Both the position numbers and the translations under genes were made by a program. Below the pieces are notes generated by a model, which did no database searches, was not told the origin of the DNA, and was given only the letters and a program-made list of their open reading frames with translations. 64,000 nt of DNA from positions 24,131,686-24,195,685 of the forward strand of contig OU015527.1 in assembly GCA_907165065.1 (NCBI GenBank), read 5' to 3'. The stretch comes from Caprimulgus europaeus (lineage: Eukaryota > Chordata > Aves > Caprimulgiformes > Caprimulgidae). This document shows, piece by piece, positions 22,921 through 33,482 of this stretch (the stretch's first letter is position 1; each line of letters opens with the position of its first letter).

Positions 22921-24864
22921 TGGTTTGGAGTAATTACTGGAGGTAACTAAAAACTAGAAAATGGGCGTGTCCAAACACTAAGGGAAAGGTATAATGTCAA
23001 AGAAGATCCCAGGGAAAAAACAGCTGGTATGCAAAGAATATTCTCCAAGGCTGCCTCCCTACTAGGTTTGCTGCTTATCAAGGGAAAAAGAAGAGATGGG
23101 AGACAGAGAAGGCTTGCCTTCCAGCTCTTGTCTCGATTGCGGCATGGTACAAGGCTTGATGCGCTGCCTACCAGGAACCCAGGGTTGGCCATCGATGCCT
23201 CACAGGCACCCCTCTGACGTTTGCCTCCCTGTGGTGGACCTTGAATTATAGCTACACAAAAACATAACTCCAGCACACTGACCCCCCTCCTTCTCCCTCA
23301 AGGGGCGTACGCTCCAAGTTTTGGTAACTTCTACCTAAAAAGGGAAGTGGAAGTGTCTTTACCAATCACCATAATGGTATGACTAGAGTCACTCAAGCTC
23401 CAGCTTGTAGGTAAAAAATAAGATAAAAATAGCCCAAAGAAAGGAGGGAATTAGGGAAGACACCATCACCGTCAGGGAAGATGCCATCACCAACAAGTCA
23501 GGGATGACTCCATTGCAGACCTCTGACCCCTGGGACCAGCCAACGGGCTGAGCCTCTCTTCTCTCCCATTGGGGCGCCTTTGGGTAAGACTTAGATTTAG
23601 ACTCAGCTGAGGATCTCCCTTCGAAACTTAGAAAATCTCTAGAGAAGTATTTTATCAACTTAACACTTTTAGTAACTTGTCACCTGTGATAGTTTCACTG
23701 GGCTAGCCCTTGGCCAGCAGCCAACACAACCATTCACCCACTTCCCCCCGACCCCCAGGGGATAGGGGAGAGGACTGGGGGGCAAGGATAAGGAGGCTTG
23801 TAGGTTGAGATAAGAACAGAATAAAAGAAAACTTAAAAAAATACTAATATTAAAAATCGTAGTGATAATGATAACAGTACCAAAAAATATACAAATGAGT
23901 GAAACCCAGTGCAACTGCTCACCACCAACTGACCAAGTCCAGCCTGTTCCCAGATATTGATCCCGAGGAAGCGACAATCCTGAACCGAAACTGCAATCCC
24001 AGAAGAGCAAGAGCCTGAGCGAAAGCCAGAGAGAACCAAAAGGGGAAGAGACCCTCACTAATATACTGGACATGACATGATATGATATGGAATATCCCAT
24101 TGGCATATCCAAACACCAGTTTAGATTATTAATTTAAATATTGCTCATCTCCTTAAATCTTATGCTTGTAGACTAACAAACCACTAAGTCCTTCACCTCC
24201 AGCAACAGAAATGCAAACACTGGTGTATTATCAGTGTCTCTCATAAATCCCAGGCTGAAAAGCAAAACACAGCACTATTCTAACTACTGAAAAAGAAACC
24301 CAGCTCTGTTTCAGCTGAAAACCAGGGCATCATCCTTTAACAATTAATAGCTTTTTAGTAATTTATAACTTTAGTACAAGCATTTATTTCTTCAAACAGT
24401 AGTTTATCACCACCAATCCATACAAACCTGTATTAATCCTGTTGCTTCACTAATGTGCTTTTATTCGCTTACAGACTTACTGTCTTATTTCTTACTGGGC
24501 TGTTGCCTGATGAGGTCGTGACTGGGTGGTGGGTGCAGGACAATATCGAGTGAATCCGGCACTGGTGTGTCTGGGCTTGTAGTATCACATCAAACTGTGT
24601 CTGTCCGTAACCAGCCACACTAACCCCGTGCCCAATGGGATACTGCTAAATTCTGCAGGTTTAGCCATGTGAGTCTATAAATCGTGGGCATGGGAGTGCA
24701 GCGCACTACCGAGTGAGTTCGCTGTTGTCAGACCTGTAGTGCTCAGTTGGGCATCACTCGGGATCTAAGTCTAGCCATTCCAAGCTCCTTCAGTTATCTG
24801 AGGGTGAGTTGGAATGATATGGAATTTATTTCCTGCTAAATTGCTTTACTATCCCTTTCACACA
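22921..24864. mobile_element. Unidentified TG...CA insertion in the host CR1, probably an LTR element
   Basis: The CR1 is interrupted exactly within its conserved GGAGACATGG segment. The inserted DNA starts TGGTTTGG, ends TTTCACACA, and is flanked by AGACA (22916-22920) and ACACA (24865-24869), compatible with a 5-bp target duplication with one mismatch. After removing the younger LTR inside it, about 1.3 kb remains, with a plus-strand TATA box (CTATAAATC, about 24675) and GC-richer promoter-like DNA around it. I do not recognise the family. An alternative is that a few more bases on the left belong to a diverged CR1 and the element begins slightly further right. Confidence 0.5.
23685..24329 (-). 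mobile_element. Solo LTR, 645 bp, minus strand, nested in the insertion
   Basis: On the plus strand it runs from TGTGATAGTTTCACTGGGC to GAAAACCAGGGCA, the reverse complement of the family's TGTCCTGG...CTATCACA pattern. The GGAATATCCCATTGGCATAT promoter block and AAACACAGCACTATTCTAAC near the right are shared with the 3.6-kb truncated copy. Flanks TCACC (23680-23684) and TCATC (24330-24334) fit a 5-bp duplication with one mismatch. Because it lies inside the insertion within the CR1, it is the third layer here. The 147- and 68-codon minus-strand frames across it are LTR sequence, not genes. Confidence 0.8.
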
Positions 24865-25575
24865 ACACATGGCGGGATGGCTCATGACTGTAGTGTTGGA
24901 ATGCAAAGATACAGGCTCTTTAGGAAAGACAAAGGGGAGATGATGAGAGAGTGTCACCCTCTCTGTCAGTGATCAGCTGAAGTGCATGGAGATCCACCTG
25001 GGGATGGATGAAGAGCCAACCAAGAGTTATGCTTTAGGATTAGAGGGACAACAGGGACAGACGACATTACAGTTGGGGTCTGCTACAGTCCACCTGACCA
25101 GAAAGATCAAACGGATGAGGCCCTCCATAGGCATAAAGGAACAGCCTCAAATTCACAATCCCTGGTCCTCATGGGGGACTTCAACAACCCCAACAATACA
25201 TCAGGGCTTAAGCAATCCAAGAGGTTCCTGGAATGTGTTGATGACAACTTCCTTTTCCAAGTGACTGAGGAGCCATTGAGGAAGGTGTTATACTGAACCT
25301 TGTTCTTACCAAAAGGGAGGGGCTGGTGGGGAATGTGAAGCTCAAGGGCAATCTTGGATGCAGTAACCATGAAACTGTGACATTCAAGATCCTCAGGGCA
25401 GTGAGGAGGGTGCACAGCAGGCTCACTACCCTGAACTTAAGGAGAGTAGGCTTTGACGTCCTCAGGGAACTGCTGGGTAGAATTCCATGGAATAAAGCCC
25501 TGGAAGGAAGAGTGGCCCAAGAAAGCTGGTTAATATTGAAGCATTGCCTCCTCCAAGCCCAGGAGCCATGCATTC
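24865..25575 (+). mobile_element. Host CR1, piece 2 of 4: endonuclease region
   Basis: This continues CR1 ORF2 after the TG...CA insertion with TGTTGGAATGCAAAGATACA and the apurinic-type endonuclease region, ending at CCATGCATTC where the antisense CR1 begins. ORF2 is frameshifted: frame pieces lie at 24986-25264 and 25326-25573. Confidence 0.85.
24986..25573 (+). pseudogene. CR1 endonuclease domain remnant of the host CR1
   Basis: The frame pieces encode the second half of the APE-like endonuclease that nicks the genomic target in CR1 retrotransposition. In the second piece the catalytic SDH motif reads SNH (in GCSNHE), so the conserved Asp has become Asn. The piece continues into the ILRAVRRVHSRLTTL helix region also seen intact at 54.1 kb. 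Frameshifts and the interrupting CR1 make it non-functional. Confidence 0.8.
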
Positions 25576-26039
25576 ATAGAATCATAGAATCACAGAATGG
25601 TTTGGGTTGGAAGGCACCTTAAAGATCATCTAGTTCCAACCCCCCTGCCATGAGCAGGGACACCGTCCACTAGACCAGGCTGCTCAAAGCCTCATCCAAA
25701 CTGGCCTTAAGCACTTCCAGGGACGGGGCATCCACAGCTTCCTTGGGCAACTCGTTCCAGTGTTTCACCAACCTCACAATGCAGAAGAATAATTTCTTCC
25801 TAATATCTAACTACCCTCTTTCAGCTTAAAGCCATTTCCCCTTTTTCTGTCATTAACTACCCTTATGAAGAGTCCCTCCCAACTTTCTTGTAGACCCCCT
25901 TCAGGTACTGGAAGGCCTCTATAAGATCTCCCTGGAGCCTTCTCTTTTCCAGGCTGAACAGATCCAACTGTCTCAGCCTTTCCTCATAGGAGAGGTGCTC
26001 CAGCCCTTGGATCATCCTCGTGGCCCTCCTCTGGACCCA

Positions 26040-26384
26040 TTACAACTGGCTCGTGTCTCTCTTGTGTTGGGGGCTCCAGAACTGGACACAGTACTCCAGG
26101 TGGGGCCTTACGAGAGTGGAGTAGAGTGGGACAATCACCTCCCTTGACCTGCTGGCCACGCTTCTCTTGATGCAGTTTAAGGTATGGTTGGCCTTCTGGG
26201 CTGCAAGTGCACATTGCCGGCTCATGTTGAACTTCTCGTCCACCACCACTCCCAAGTCCTTCTCTTCAGAGCTGGCCTCAAGCCACTCATTGCCCAGCCT
26301 GTATTTGTGCTTCGAGTTGTCCCCACCCAGACGCAGGACCTTGCATTTGGCCTTGTTGAACTTCATGAGGTTGCACAGGCCCAC
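26040..26384 (-). pseudogene. CR1 ORF2 remnant: C-terminal part of reverse transcriptase
   Basis: The 114-codon minus-strand frame encodes the CR1 region after RT motif [28 protein letters not shown], an [20 protein letters not shown] helix and a [13 protein letters not shown] block. It overlaps the upstream RT frame (26363-26920) in a different phase, marking a frameshift near 26370. Confidence 0.85.
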
Positions 26385-26920
26385 CTCTCAAGCCTGTCAA
26401 GGTCCCTCTGGATGGCATCCCATCCCTCCAGCGTGTCAACCACACTACACAGCTCGGTGTCATCGACAAACGTGCTGAGGGTGCACACAATCCCACTGTC
26501 CATATCTCCAACAAAGATGTTGAAGAGCACTGGTCCCAATATACTGGACCCTTGAGGGACACCACTTGTCACCGATTTCCACTCAGACATTGAGCTGTTG
26601 ACCACAACTCTCTGAGAGCGACCATCTAGCCAGTAACTTATCCACCAAGTGGTCCATCCATCAAACCCACATGGTTCCAATTTATAGATAAGGATGACGC
26701 GTGGGACAGTGTCGAATGCCTTGCACAAGTCCTGGTAGATGACATCATCTGCTTTACCCTTATCCACCAATGTTGTAGCCCCATCACAAAAGGCCACCAG
26801 ATTGGTCAGGGACAATTTGCCCTTGGTGAAGCCATGTTGGTTGTCATCAATCACCTTCTCATTCTCCATGTGCCTTAGCATAGTTTCTAGGAGTATCTGC
26901 TCCATGATCTTGCCTGGCAC
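26363..26920 (-). pseudogene. CR1 reverse transcriptase core
   Basis: A 185-codon open segment holds the RT palm: a [12 protein letters not shown] block, motif A in [10 protein letters not shown], motif B in SGVPQG, and motif C as FVDD (26459-26470 on the plus strand). In a working CR1 this enzyme reverse-transcribes the element RNA from a nicked target. All catalytic aspartates can be seen here, but the frame is split from the endonuclease and from the C-terminus, so the element is dead. It is one of the best preserved RT cores in the window. Confidence 0.85.
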
Positions 26921-27385
26921 TGAGGTGAGGCTGACCGGCCTGCAGTTCCCCGGGTCTTCCTTGTTTCCCTTTTTAAAAATGGGGGTTATGTTCCTCTTTT
27001 TTCAGTCTGCAGGATCTTCCACAGACAGCCAGGACTTCTCAAATATGTTGGATAATGGTTTTGCAACTTCATTTGCCAGTTCCTTCAGGACCCATGGATG
27101 CATCCTATCAGGTCCTATGGATTTGTGCACCTTCAGGTTCCTTAGGTGCTCCTGAACCTGATCTTCTCCTGCAACGGGCGGCTTTTCATTTTCCTAGACC
27201 CTTACTTGGCTTTCTAGGACTTGGACAGTGTAGCACGAGCCCTTGCCGGTGAAGTCTGAGGCAAAAAAGTCATTGAGCACCTCAGCCTTCTCAATGTCCC
27301 AGGTGACCAGATCTCCCTTTGCCTTCTGGAGAGGGCCCACATTTTCCCTAGTTTTCCTTTTCTCCCTGACATACCTGTAGAAGAT

Positions 27386-27670
27386 TTATTTGTTGCCCTT
27401 GACATCTCTGGCTAAATTTAATTCTGTCAGGGCCTTGGCTTTCCTAACCTGATCCCTGGCTTCCCAGGCAATTTCTCTGTATTCCTTCCAGGTAACCCGT
27501 CCTTCCTTCCACCCTCTATAGGCTTCCTTCTTGATCCTAAGTTTGTTCAGGATCTTCCTGTCCATGCATGCAGGCCTCCTGCTGTTTTTACCTGCCTTCC
27601 TCTTTGTTGAGATGCGTCGTATATGGGCTTGGAGGAAGAGATCTTTGAGTATGTTCCAACTGTCCTGCAC
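27386..27670 (-). pseudogene. CR1 ORF2 linker between endonuclease and reverse transcriptase
   Basis: The 94-codon piece carries the basic linker seen in CR1 ORF2, with [20 protein letters not shown] and [18 protein letters not shown]. The same linker is found at 54.3-54.5 kb. Its downstream end meets a stop before the RT core. Confidence 0.8.
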
Positions 27671-27673
27671 CCC

Positions 27674-28303
27674 TCATCCTTCCAGGAAATCATCCCACGG
27701 CACCTGACCAAGCAGATCCCTGAAGAGGTCAAAGTCTGCTCTCCTGAAATCCAGGGTGGTGAGCTTACAGTGCACCTTCTTCACTGCCCTGAGGATCTCG
27801 AATTCCAACATTTCATGGTCACTGCAGCCAAGACTGCCTGAGAGCTCCACGTTCCCCACCAACCCCTCCTTGTTGGTGAGAAGAAGGTCCAGCATGGCAC
27901 CCCTCCTCATTGGTTCCTTGACCACCTGGAAAAGGAAATTGTCCTCCACGCATTCCAGGAACCACCTGGATTGTTTGTGCCCTGCTGTGTTGTCTCTCCA
28001 ACAGATGTCAGGGTGGTTGAAGTCCCCCAGGAGGACCAGGGCTTGTGAACGTGAGGCTGCTCCTATCTGCCTATAGAGGGCCTCATCTGCTTGGTCTCCC
28101 TGGTCTGGCGGCCTGTAGCAGACCCCCACTGTAACATCCCCTTTCCCTTCCTTCCCTTTAATCCTGACCCATAGACTCTCTGTTAGCTCCTCATCTGTCT
28201 CCAGGTGGAGCTCCATACACTCCAGCTGGTTGTTGACATAGAGTACAACACCCCCTCCTCGTCTCCCCTGCCTGCCCTTCCTGAAGAGCCTGTACCCTTC
28301 CAT
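27674..28303 (-). pseudogene. CR1 endonuclease domain, long open segment
   Basis: The 209-codon frame covers most of the APE-type endonuclease: a VCYRPPDQ block, the GDFNHPDICW motif, and GCSDHEMLEF with the SDH catalytic motif intact. This domain nicks target DNA to prime reverse transcription. A stop ends it just before the linker, so endonuclease and RT are no longer fused. It is the longest open segment in the window and looks nearly intact as a domain. Confidence 0.85.
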
Positions 28304-28707
28304 GCCAATTCTCCAGTCATGGAAGCCATCCCATCATGTCTCTGTGATGCCAATTGGGTCGTATTGCTGCAGGCACACACACATTTCCAACTCTTCTTGT
28401 TTATTGCTCATGCTATGTGCATTGGCATAGAGGCATTCAAGTTGGGCCCCCAGTGAAGTTGATTTTGCCTTATTGGCTGGAGCAGCTGGAATCTCAGTGC
28501 TGTGCTCTTCAGGCATGTACCCCCCACAGTTACTACCAGCAGTCCCGGTTATATCCTCTTCCCCCTTCCAATCTAGTTTAAAGCTCTGTCAATGAGCCCC
28601 GCTAATTCTTGCCTCAGGATTCTTTTCCCCTTCTGAGACAGGTGCATCCCATCTTTTATGTGTAGCCCCGGTGCCATGTAAACCTCTCCATGGTCAAAGA
28701 AACCAAA

Positions 28708-30437
28708 ATTCTGTCAAAACAAGATCAGGCAAAAATGCCAGGAGGTCTGCATGGGTGAACAATGAGCTCATGGATAAATTCAAACACAAAAAAGGAAGCC
28801 CACAGAGGGTGGAAGCCAGGACAGGTAACCTGGGAGGAATACAGGGAAATTGTCTGAGAAACCAGGGATCAGGTTCAAAAAGCTAAAACCCTAAGAGAAT
28901 AAAATCTGTCTAGGGACACGAAAGCCAAAAAGAAAAAATATTATAGGTACACTGATAATAAAAGGAAGACTAGGAAAAATGTAGGCCCACTCTGGAAGGA
29001 AATGGGAGATCTAGTCACACGCGGTATGGAGAAGGCTGAGATATTAAATGATTCTTTGCCTCAGTCTTCACAAGTTCTTGTGTCACATCCCCCAAGTCAC
29101 AGAAGGAAGAGGCAGGGGTTTGGAGAATGAAGAGCTGCTCATTGTAGGACAACAGGTTTAAGGCCATCTGAGGAACCTGAAGGTGCACAAGTCCACGGGA
29201 CCTGATGAAGTGCATCCGTGGGTCATGAGAGAACTGTTGGATAAAGTTGCCAAGCTATCATCCATCATATTTGAGAAGTTGTGGCAGTCTGATGAAGTTC
29301 CCACAGACTCGAAAAGAGATAACATAACCCACATTTTTAAAAAGGGGACAAGGAAGATCCAGGGAACTATAGACTGGTCAGTCTCACCTCTGCCTCTGGC
29401 AAGAGGATGGAGCAGATACCCCTGGAAACTATGCTAAGGCACATGGGAAGTAAGGAGGTGCCTAGTGACAGCCAACACAGCTTCACCAAGGGCAAATCAT
29501 GCCTGACCAATTTGGTGGCCTTCTATGATGGGTTTACAGCACTGGTGGATAAGCGAATAGCAATTGATGTCATCTATCTGGAATTGTGCAAGGCATTTGA
29601 CATTGTCTCACACAACATCCTTGTCTCTAAGTTGGAGAGACATGGACTAGATGGGTAGACCAGACAGTGGATAGGGAATTGGATGGATGGTTGCACTCAA
29701 AGGGTTGCAGTGAACAGCTCAATGTGCAAGTGTAGACCAGTGATGAGTGGCATCCCTCAGGGGCTGGCATTGGGACAGGTACTGTTTAACACCTTTCTTG
29801 GTCACATGGACAGCAGGATTGAGTGCACCCTCAGCAAATTTGCCAATGACACCAAGGTGTGTGGTTTGGTCAACATGCTGGAAGGAAGGGATACCATGCA
29901 GAGGGAGCTTGACAGGTTTGAGAGGTGGGCTTGTGAAAACCTCATGAAGTTCAACAAGGTCAAAGGCAAGGTCCTGCACTTAGGTTGGGGCAAGCCCAAG
30001 CACAAACATAGGCTGAGTAGAGAATGGATTAAGAGCAGCCTTGAGGAGAAAGACTTGGGGGTGCTGGTGAATGAAAAACTCAACATGAGCTGGCAATGCG
30101 CTCTCAGTGCCCAGAAGGCCAACCATATCCTGGGCTACATCAAGAGAAGCGTGGCCAGCAGATGGAGGGAGGTGATTCTGCCCCTCTACTCTGTTCTCAT
30201 GATACCCTACCCAGAGTACTGTGTCCAGTTATTGAGCTTCCCAATGTAAGAATGACTTGGACCTACTGGAGCAAGTCCAGATGAAGGGCATGACTATAAT
30301 CAGAGGGTTGGAGCACCTCTCCTATGAGAACAGTCTGAGAGAGTTGGAGCTATTCAGCCTGGAAAAGAGAATGCTCTAGTAACACCTTATAGGGGCCTTC
30401 CACTACCTGAAGATGGCCTAAAGGAAGGCTTGGGAGG
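28708..30437 (+). mobile_element. Host CR1, piece 3 of 4: linker and reverse transcriptase
   Basis: The plus-strand CR1 resumes after the antisense copy with ATTCTGTCAAAACAAGATCA and CAGGCAAAAATGCCAGGAGG, matching the position where piece 2 stopped. It runs through the RT and C-terminal region to CCACTACCTGAAGATGG and stops at GGGAGG, where a solo LTR has inserted. Confidence 0.85.
29183..30249 (+). pseudogene. CR1 reverse transcriptase remnant of the host CR1
   Basis: Three plus-strand frames cover the RT: 29183-29437 (PDEVHPWVMRELLDKVAKLS), 29407-29658 ([17 protein letters not shown] and motif A in [10 protein letters not shown]) and 29683-30249 (motif B as SGIPQG, the motif C region and the C-terminal [18 protein letters not shown] block). 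Motif C reads FAND at 29839-29850, so the first catalytic Asp of the usual FADD is Asn. With the frameshift at about 29410 and a stop after 29655, the enzyme is inactive. Confidence 0.85.
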
Positions 30438-31076
30438 TGTCCCGATCCGATGTAGGGATCATTCAAATATCCCGATCCGATGTCGGGGAAAGGTTTCGAT
30501 ATGATCCCAAGAGCGAGATTAAGACACAAACGAGGTCAAATTCGATATCCCCGAAACACCATTTATTATCAAAAGAAAAAGAAATAAAGAGGGTAGTGAC
30601 AGGACAGAATGGAAAGAAAGATGGAAATCAAGCAAGGACTTGGTATAGGGCAAGCAGCAAGAAATAGTCACCACCACGTGCCCAGCGGTGAGGTGATGGT
30701 GATGGGGGGGTGAGGAGGTCTCAGTTGCTTGTTCCAGTGGTGGTGCCGCGTGGTGCGGTGCAGCGTGGCAAGGCACTGCAAGGCGAGGCGCAGCATGGCA
30801 GGGCGCAGCGTGGTGGGCAGACGGTCGTTCTGTCTGTCTTCTGCTCCCTTTCTTCTTGCTTGCTGTTGCCCATGCAGGTCCTCCTTAAGTACCCCTTTGA
30901 GGGCTGGGGTTTCCATAGCAATGGCATGTTTCTTTGTGCCCCCCAGCACTAGGGCAGGGACATGTCTGGGCAGAAGACCTCCTGCTGGCAGGGCATTTCA
31001 CAAGTGGGCAGGGCATCTTCACAAGTCGGGGTTTCCAAACAATCTTTGAGACAAGTCAATAGTGCAGTTCCTCACA
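30438..31076 (-). mobile_element. Solo LTR, 639 bp, minus strand, inserted in the host CR1
   Basis: It runs from TGTCCCGATCCGATG to AGTTCCTCACA and sits between perfect GGAGG repeats (30433-30437 and 31077-31081). Removing it and one repeat restores the CR1 sequence. On the minus strand it starts TGTGAGGAACTG, has a TATA-like TACTTAAG, a GC-rich CCACGC/CTGCGCC-rich R region, a poly(A) signal AATAAA just after TTTTGATA, and ends CGGATCGGGACA. It is a different family from the other LTRs. The overlapping frames at 30668-30949 and elsewhere are LTR sequence, not genes. Confidence 0.9.
30440..30486. repeat. Direct repeat of a CCCGATCCGATGT motif in the LTR end
   Basis: The motif occurs twice, at about 30441 and 30472, each followed by G-rich sequence. 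It forms the LTR's U5 end on the minus strand. No function is known to me. Confidence 0.75.
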
Positions 31077-31377
31077 GGAGGGACTTTTTACAAGGGCACA
31101 TAATGATAGAAAAAGGGGTAATGACTTTAAGCTGAAAGAGGGGAGGTTTAGATTAGATATGCGGAAGAAATTTTTCACTGTGAGGGTGGTCAGACGCTGG
31201 CAAAGATTGCCCAGAGAAGTTGTGGATGCCCCCTCCCTGGAAGTGTTCAAGGCGAGGTTGGATGAAACTTTGAGCAACCTGGTCTAGTGGAGGGTGTCCC
31301 TGTTCACAGCAGGGTTGTTGGAACTAGATGATCTTTAAGGTTCCTTCCAACTTATACCATTCTACGATTCTATGATT
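31077..31377 (+). mobile_element. Host CR1, piece 4 of 4: C-terminus and 3' end
   Basis: The CR1 resumes with GGAGGGACTTTTTACAAGGG, encodes the terminal RLDMRKKFFTVRVV-type block, and finishes with AGATGATCTTTAAGGTTCCT and the octamer tail ACGATTCTATGATT. This completes a host CR1 of about 3.3 kb once the three insertions are removed. Confidence 0.85.
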
Positions 31378-31915
31378 GAAAACACAGCACCAGATACTGG
31401 TGAGGTTTTTTTGGTTGTGGAATTAAAAGCTAGGGGTGACTACAGAAACCATAAAAATGTACTTTGTCTTTTTATGTGTCTAATGGCAGAATTATTGTGG
31501 AGAATTCATCTTCTAAATGTTAATTATTTTGTAATGAGCAGGTAAGCACTGTGAGTATAGTACTTGGGCAGTTAACAGCTTGACAAAATATAACTAATTT
31601 CCCATGTTTATTCTCAGTCACTTTACAGATACCAAATCAGAAATCCAAGCTGGATAAAACTGATCCCAAAACAGAGGAAAATATTAATTTGCCTGACCTT
31701 GTCTAAGAAAATTAACATTGATAGAAGCTCAAGGATCTCTTGAATTTATTTTAGGAGAGTGCCTCTTTTAGCAGGTTTTATTTGCAAGGAGGCATTTCTT
31801 CTCCCTTTGTTCTCTGCTGATGGTTGTGCAAGAATGTTAAAAATATTCAGTATGACTTCCAATATAAATCATATGACTTCCAATATAAATACATGTCAAT
31901 ATTAAGACACAAACC
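31378..31915. other. Short intergenic segment
   Basis: AT-rich, no gene. It contains a 21-bp-period duplication at 31851-31890 (see repeat entry). Confidence 0.6.
31851..31890. repeat. Tandem duplication, 21-bp period
   Basis: TATGACTTCCAATATAAAT occurs at 31851-31869 and again at 31872-31890, without mismatch. Confidence 0.9.
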
Positions 31916-32358
31916 TGTTGGAGGAGGGCCATGAAGATGATCAGAAGGATGAACACTTCTATGAAGAAAAGCTGACATAGTTGGGGTTGTTCTGCCTGGA
32001 GAAAAGAAGGCTCCTGGGTGACCTTATTGCAGCCTTTCAATACTTAAAGGGGGTCTGTAAGAAAAAGGGGGACAAACATTTTAGCAGGGCCTGTAGTGAT
32101 AGGACAAGGGGAAATGGTTTTAAACTGAAATAAGGTAGATTTAGATTGGACATAAGGAACACATATGAGTGTTGAACACTGGAACAAGTTGCCCAGAGAG
32201 ATGGTACATGGCCCATCCTTTGAAACATTCACAGTCATGTTGGACAGGGCTCTGAGCAACCCAAAATAGTAGAAGATGTCCCTGCTTACTGAAGGGTGTT
32301 TGAACTAGGTGATCTTTAAAGGTCCTTTCCTACCCAAACTATTTTAAGATTCTATGAT
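31916..32358 (+). mobile_element. CR1 3' fragment, plus strand
   Basis: The last 440 bp of a CR1, starting with GGAGGAGGGCCATGAAGATG. It passes TGTTCTGCCTGGAGAAAAGA and AACTGGAACAAGTTGCCCAG-like sequence, and ends with GGTGATCTTTAAAGGTCC and a degraded ATTCTATG tail. It is a 5'-truncated insertion with no intact frame. Confidence 0.85.
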
Positions 32359-32758
32359 AATATTTGGAAATACTCAAACATACAACATATGACTGGAATA
32401 TTTTAGACCCCAGCATCCTCAAGTGAGTGATTTATGTTCCTGTCTCTTTTCTTCTGATGACAGACAGCTTCTGTATGTCTCTCTCATGTTCTATATAATT
32501 TCCTTAATTTTGTGGAACTACTGTGTGGGTTAAAAAATAGCATGAACTGAATGAGAAACATGTTTTCAGCTGCAGCAGTTACAGGGAAAAAAACCCCACT
32601 GCAATAAATTTTCTGTTTCACATTTCCATTAAGTTCACAGCTTTGAGCCAACATGCGTAATTATGAAGCAAATCACCCAGCTCAAGCTGCATGAAAATTT
32701 GAAGTAATTCTAGACTACTCTTCACTGCCTTCCTTCATAGACAGTTGCATTCGGTTTG
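32359..32758. other. Short intergenic segment
   Basis: AT-rich sequence between a CR1 tail and an LTR. No feature recognised. Confidence 0.6.
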
Positions 32759-33082
32759 TGTGGCAAGGTTTTGATAGTGGGGGTGGAAGCATAAGACTGG
32801 CTTCTGTGAGAAAATGCCAGAAGCTTCCCCTTTGTCCAACACAGCCAATAACAGCCGGCTCCAAAATGGATCTGCTGCTGACCAAGGCCAAGCCAATCAG
32901 TAAGGCTTCTGTGATAACATGATTAAGAAAAGAAAGGGGAATAGAAAAAAAAACAAAACAACTGCACACTTTGCAGATTGAGGGAGAGGAGTGAGAAGAT
33001 GTGAGAGAAACAACCCTTGCAGACAACAAGGTCAGTGAAGAAGGAGGGGGAAGAAGTGTGCCAGGCACCAGGGCAGAGCTTC

Positions 33083-33482
33083 CCCTGCAGCCTGTGGTGA
33101 AGACCATGGTGAGGCAGGCTGTCACCCTGCAGCCAATGGAGGTCCATGGTGGAGCAGATGGCCACCTGTAGCCCATGGAGGACCCCAGGTGGATGTCTGA
33201 AGGAGGCTATGACCCCATGGGAAGCCCTCGCTGGAGCAGGTTCTTGTCAGGACCTGTGGCCCCATGGAGAAAGGAGCCCAAGCTGGAGCAGGGTTGCTGG
33301 CAGGACTTATGACCCCGTGGGAGACCCATGCTGGAACAGTCTGTTCCTGAAAGACTGCACCCCATGGAAAGGATCCATGCTGGAGCAGTTTGTGAAGAAC
33401 TGTTCTTCATGGGAAGGACTCACGTTGGAGAAGTTTGTGGAGGGCTCTTTCCCGTGAGAGGGACCCTACGCTGGTGCAGGGG
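33083..33482 (+). repeat. Degenerate tandem-repeat array in the LTR
   Basis: About nine diverged units of roughly 40-50 bp, each with a CCCCATGG-like core followed by a GCTGGAGCAG-like core. Lengths vary. Because each unit keeps few stops, spurious open frames (for example 33146-33457) run across it. They are not genes. Confidence 0.8.

Larger units (their letters stand above)
25576..28707 (-). mobile_element. Near full-length CR1, antisense, inserted into the host CR1
   Basis: About 3.1 kb of CR1 on the minus strand. Its 3' end is at the left, where the plus strand reads ATAGAATCATAGAATCACAG then GGTTTGGGTTGGAAGGCACC. Its 5' end is near 28707, after the CR1 5' block (GATGGGATGCACCTGTCT on the minus strand). 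ATTC occurs at both junctions (25572-25575 and 28708-28711), a possible short target duplication. It retains endonuclease, linker and reverse transcriptase regions, though ORF2 has stops and frameshifts. It is clearly closely related to the 54-kb copy. Confidence 0.9.

Noticed and set aside
23669-24116. Minus-strand 147-codon frame with hydrophobic stretches
   Set aside because: It lies almost entirely inside the 23.7-kb LTR; the same region in other LTR copies is not open, so it is not a conserved gene.
30668-31049. Overlapping 80-106-codon frames on both strands
   Set aside because: They lie wholly inside the GC-rich part of the solo LTR at 30438-31076, where stops are rare.
33146-33457. 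103-codon open frame with repeated tryptophan/proline pattern
   Set aside because: It is the translation of the LTR tandem-repeat array; the repetition is in the DNA, and competing frames exist on both strands.
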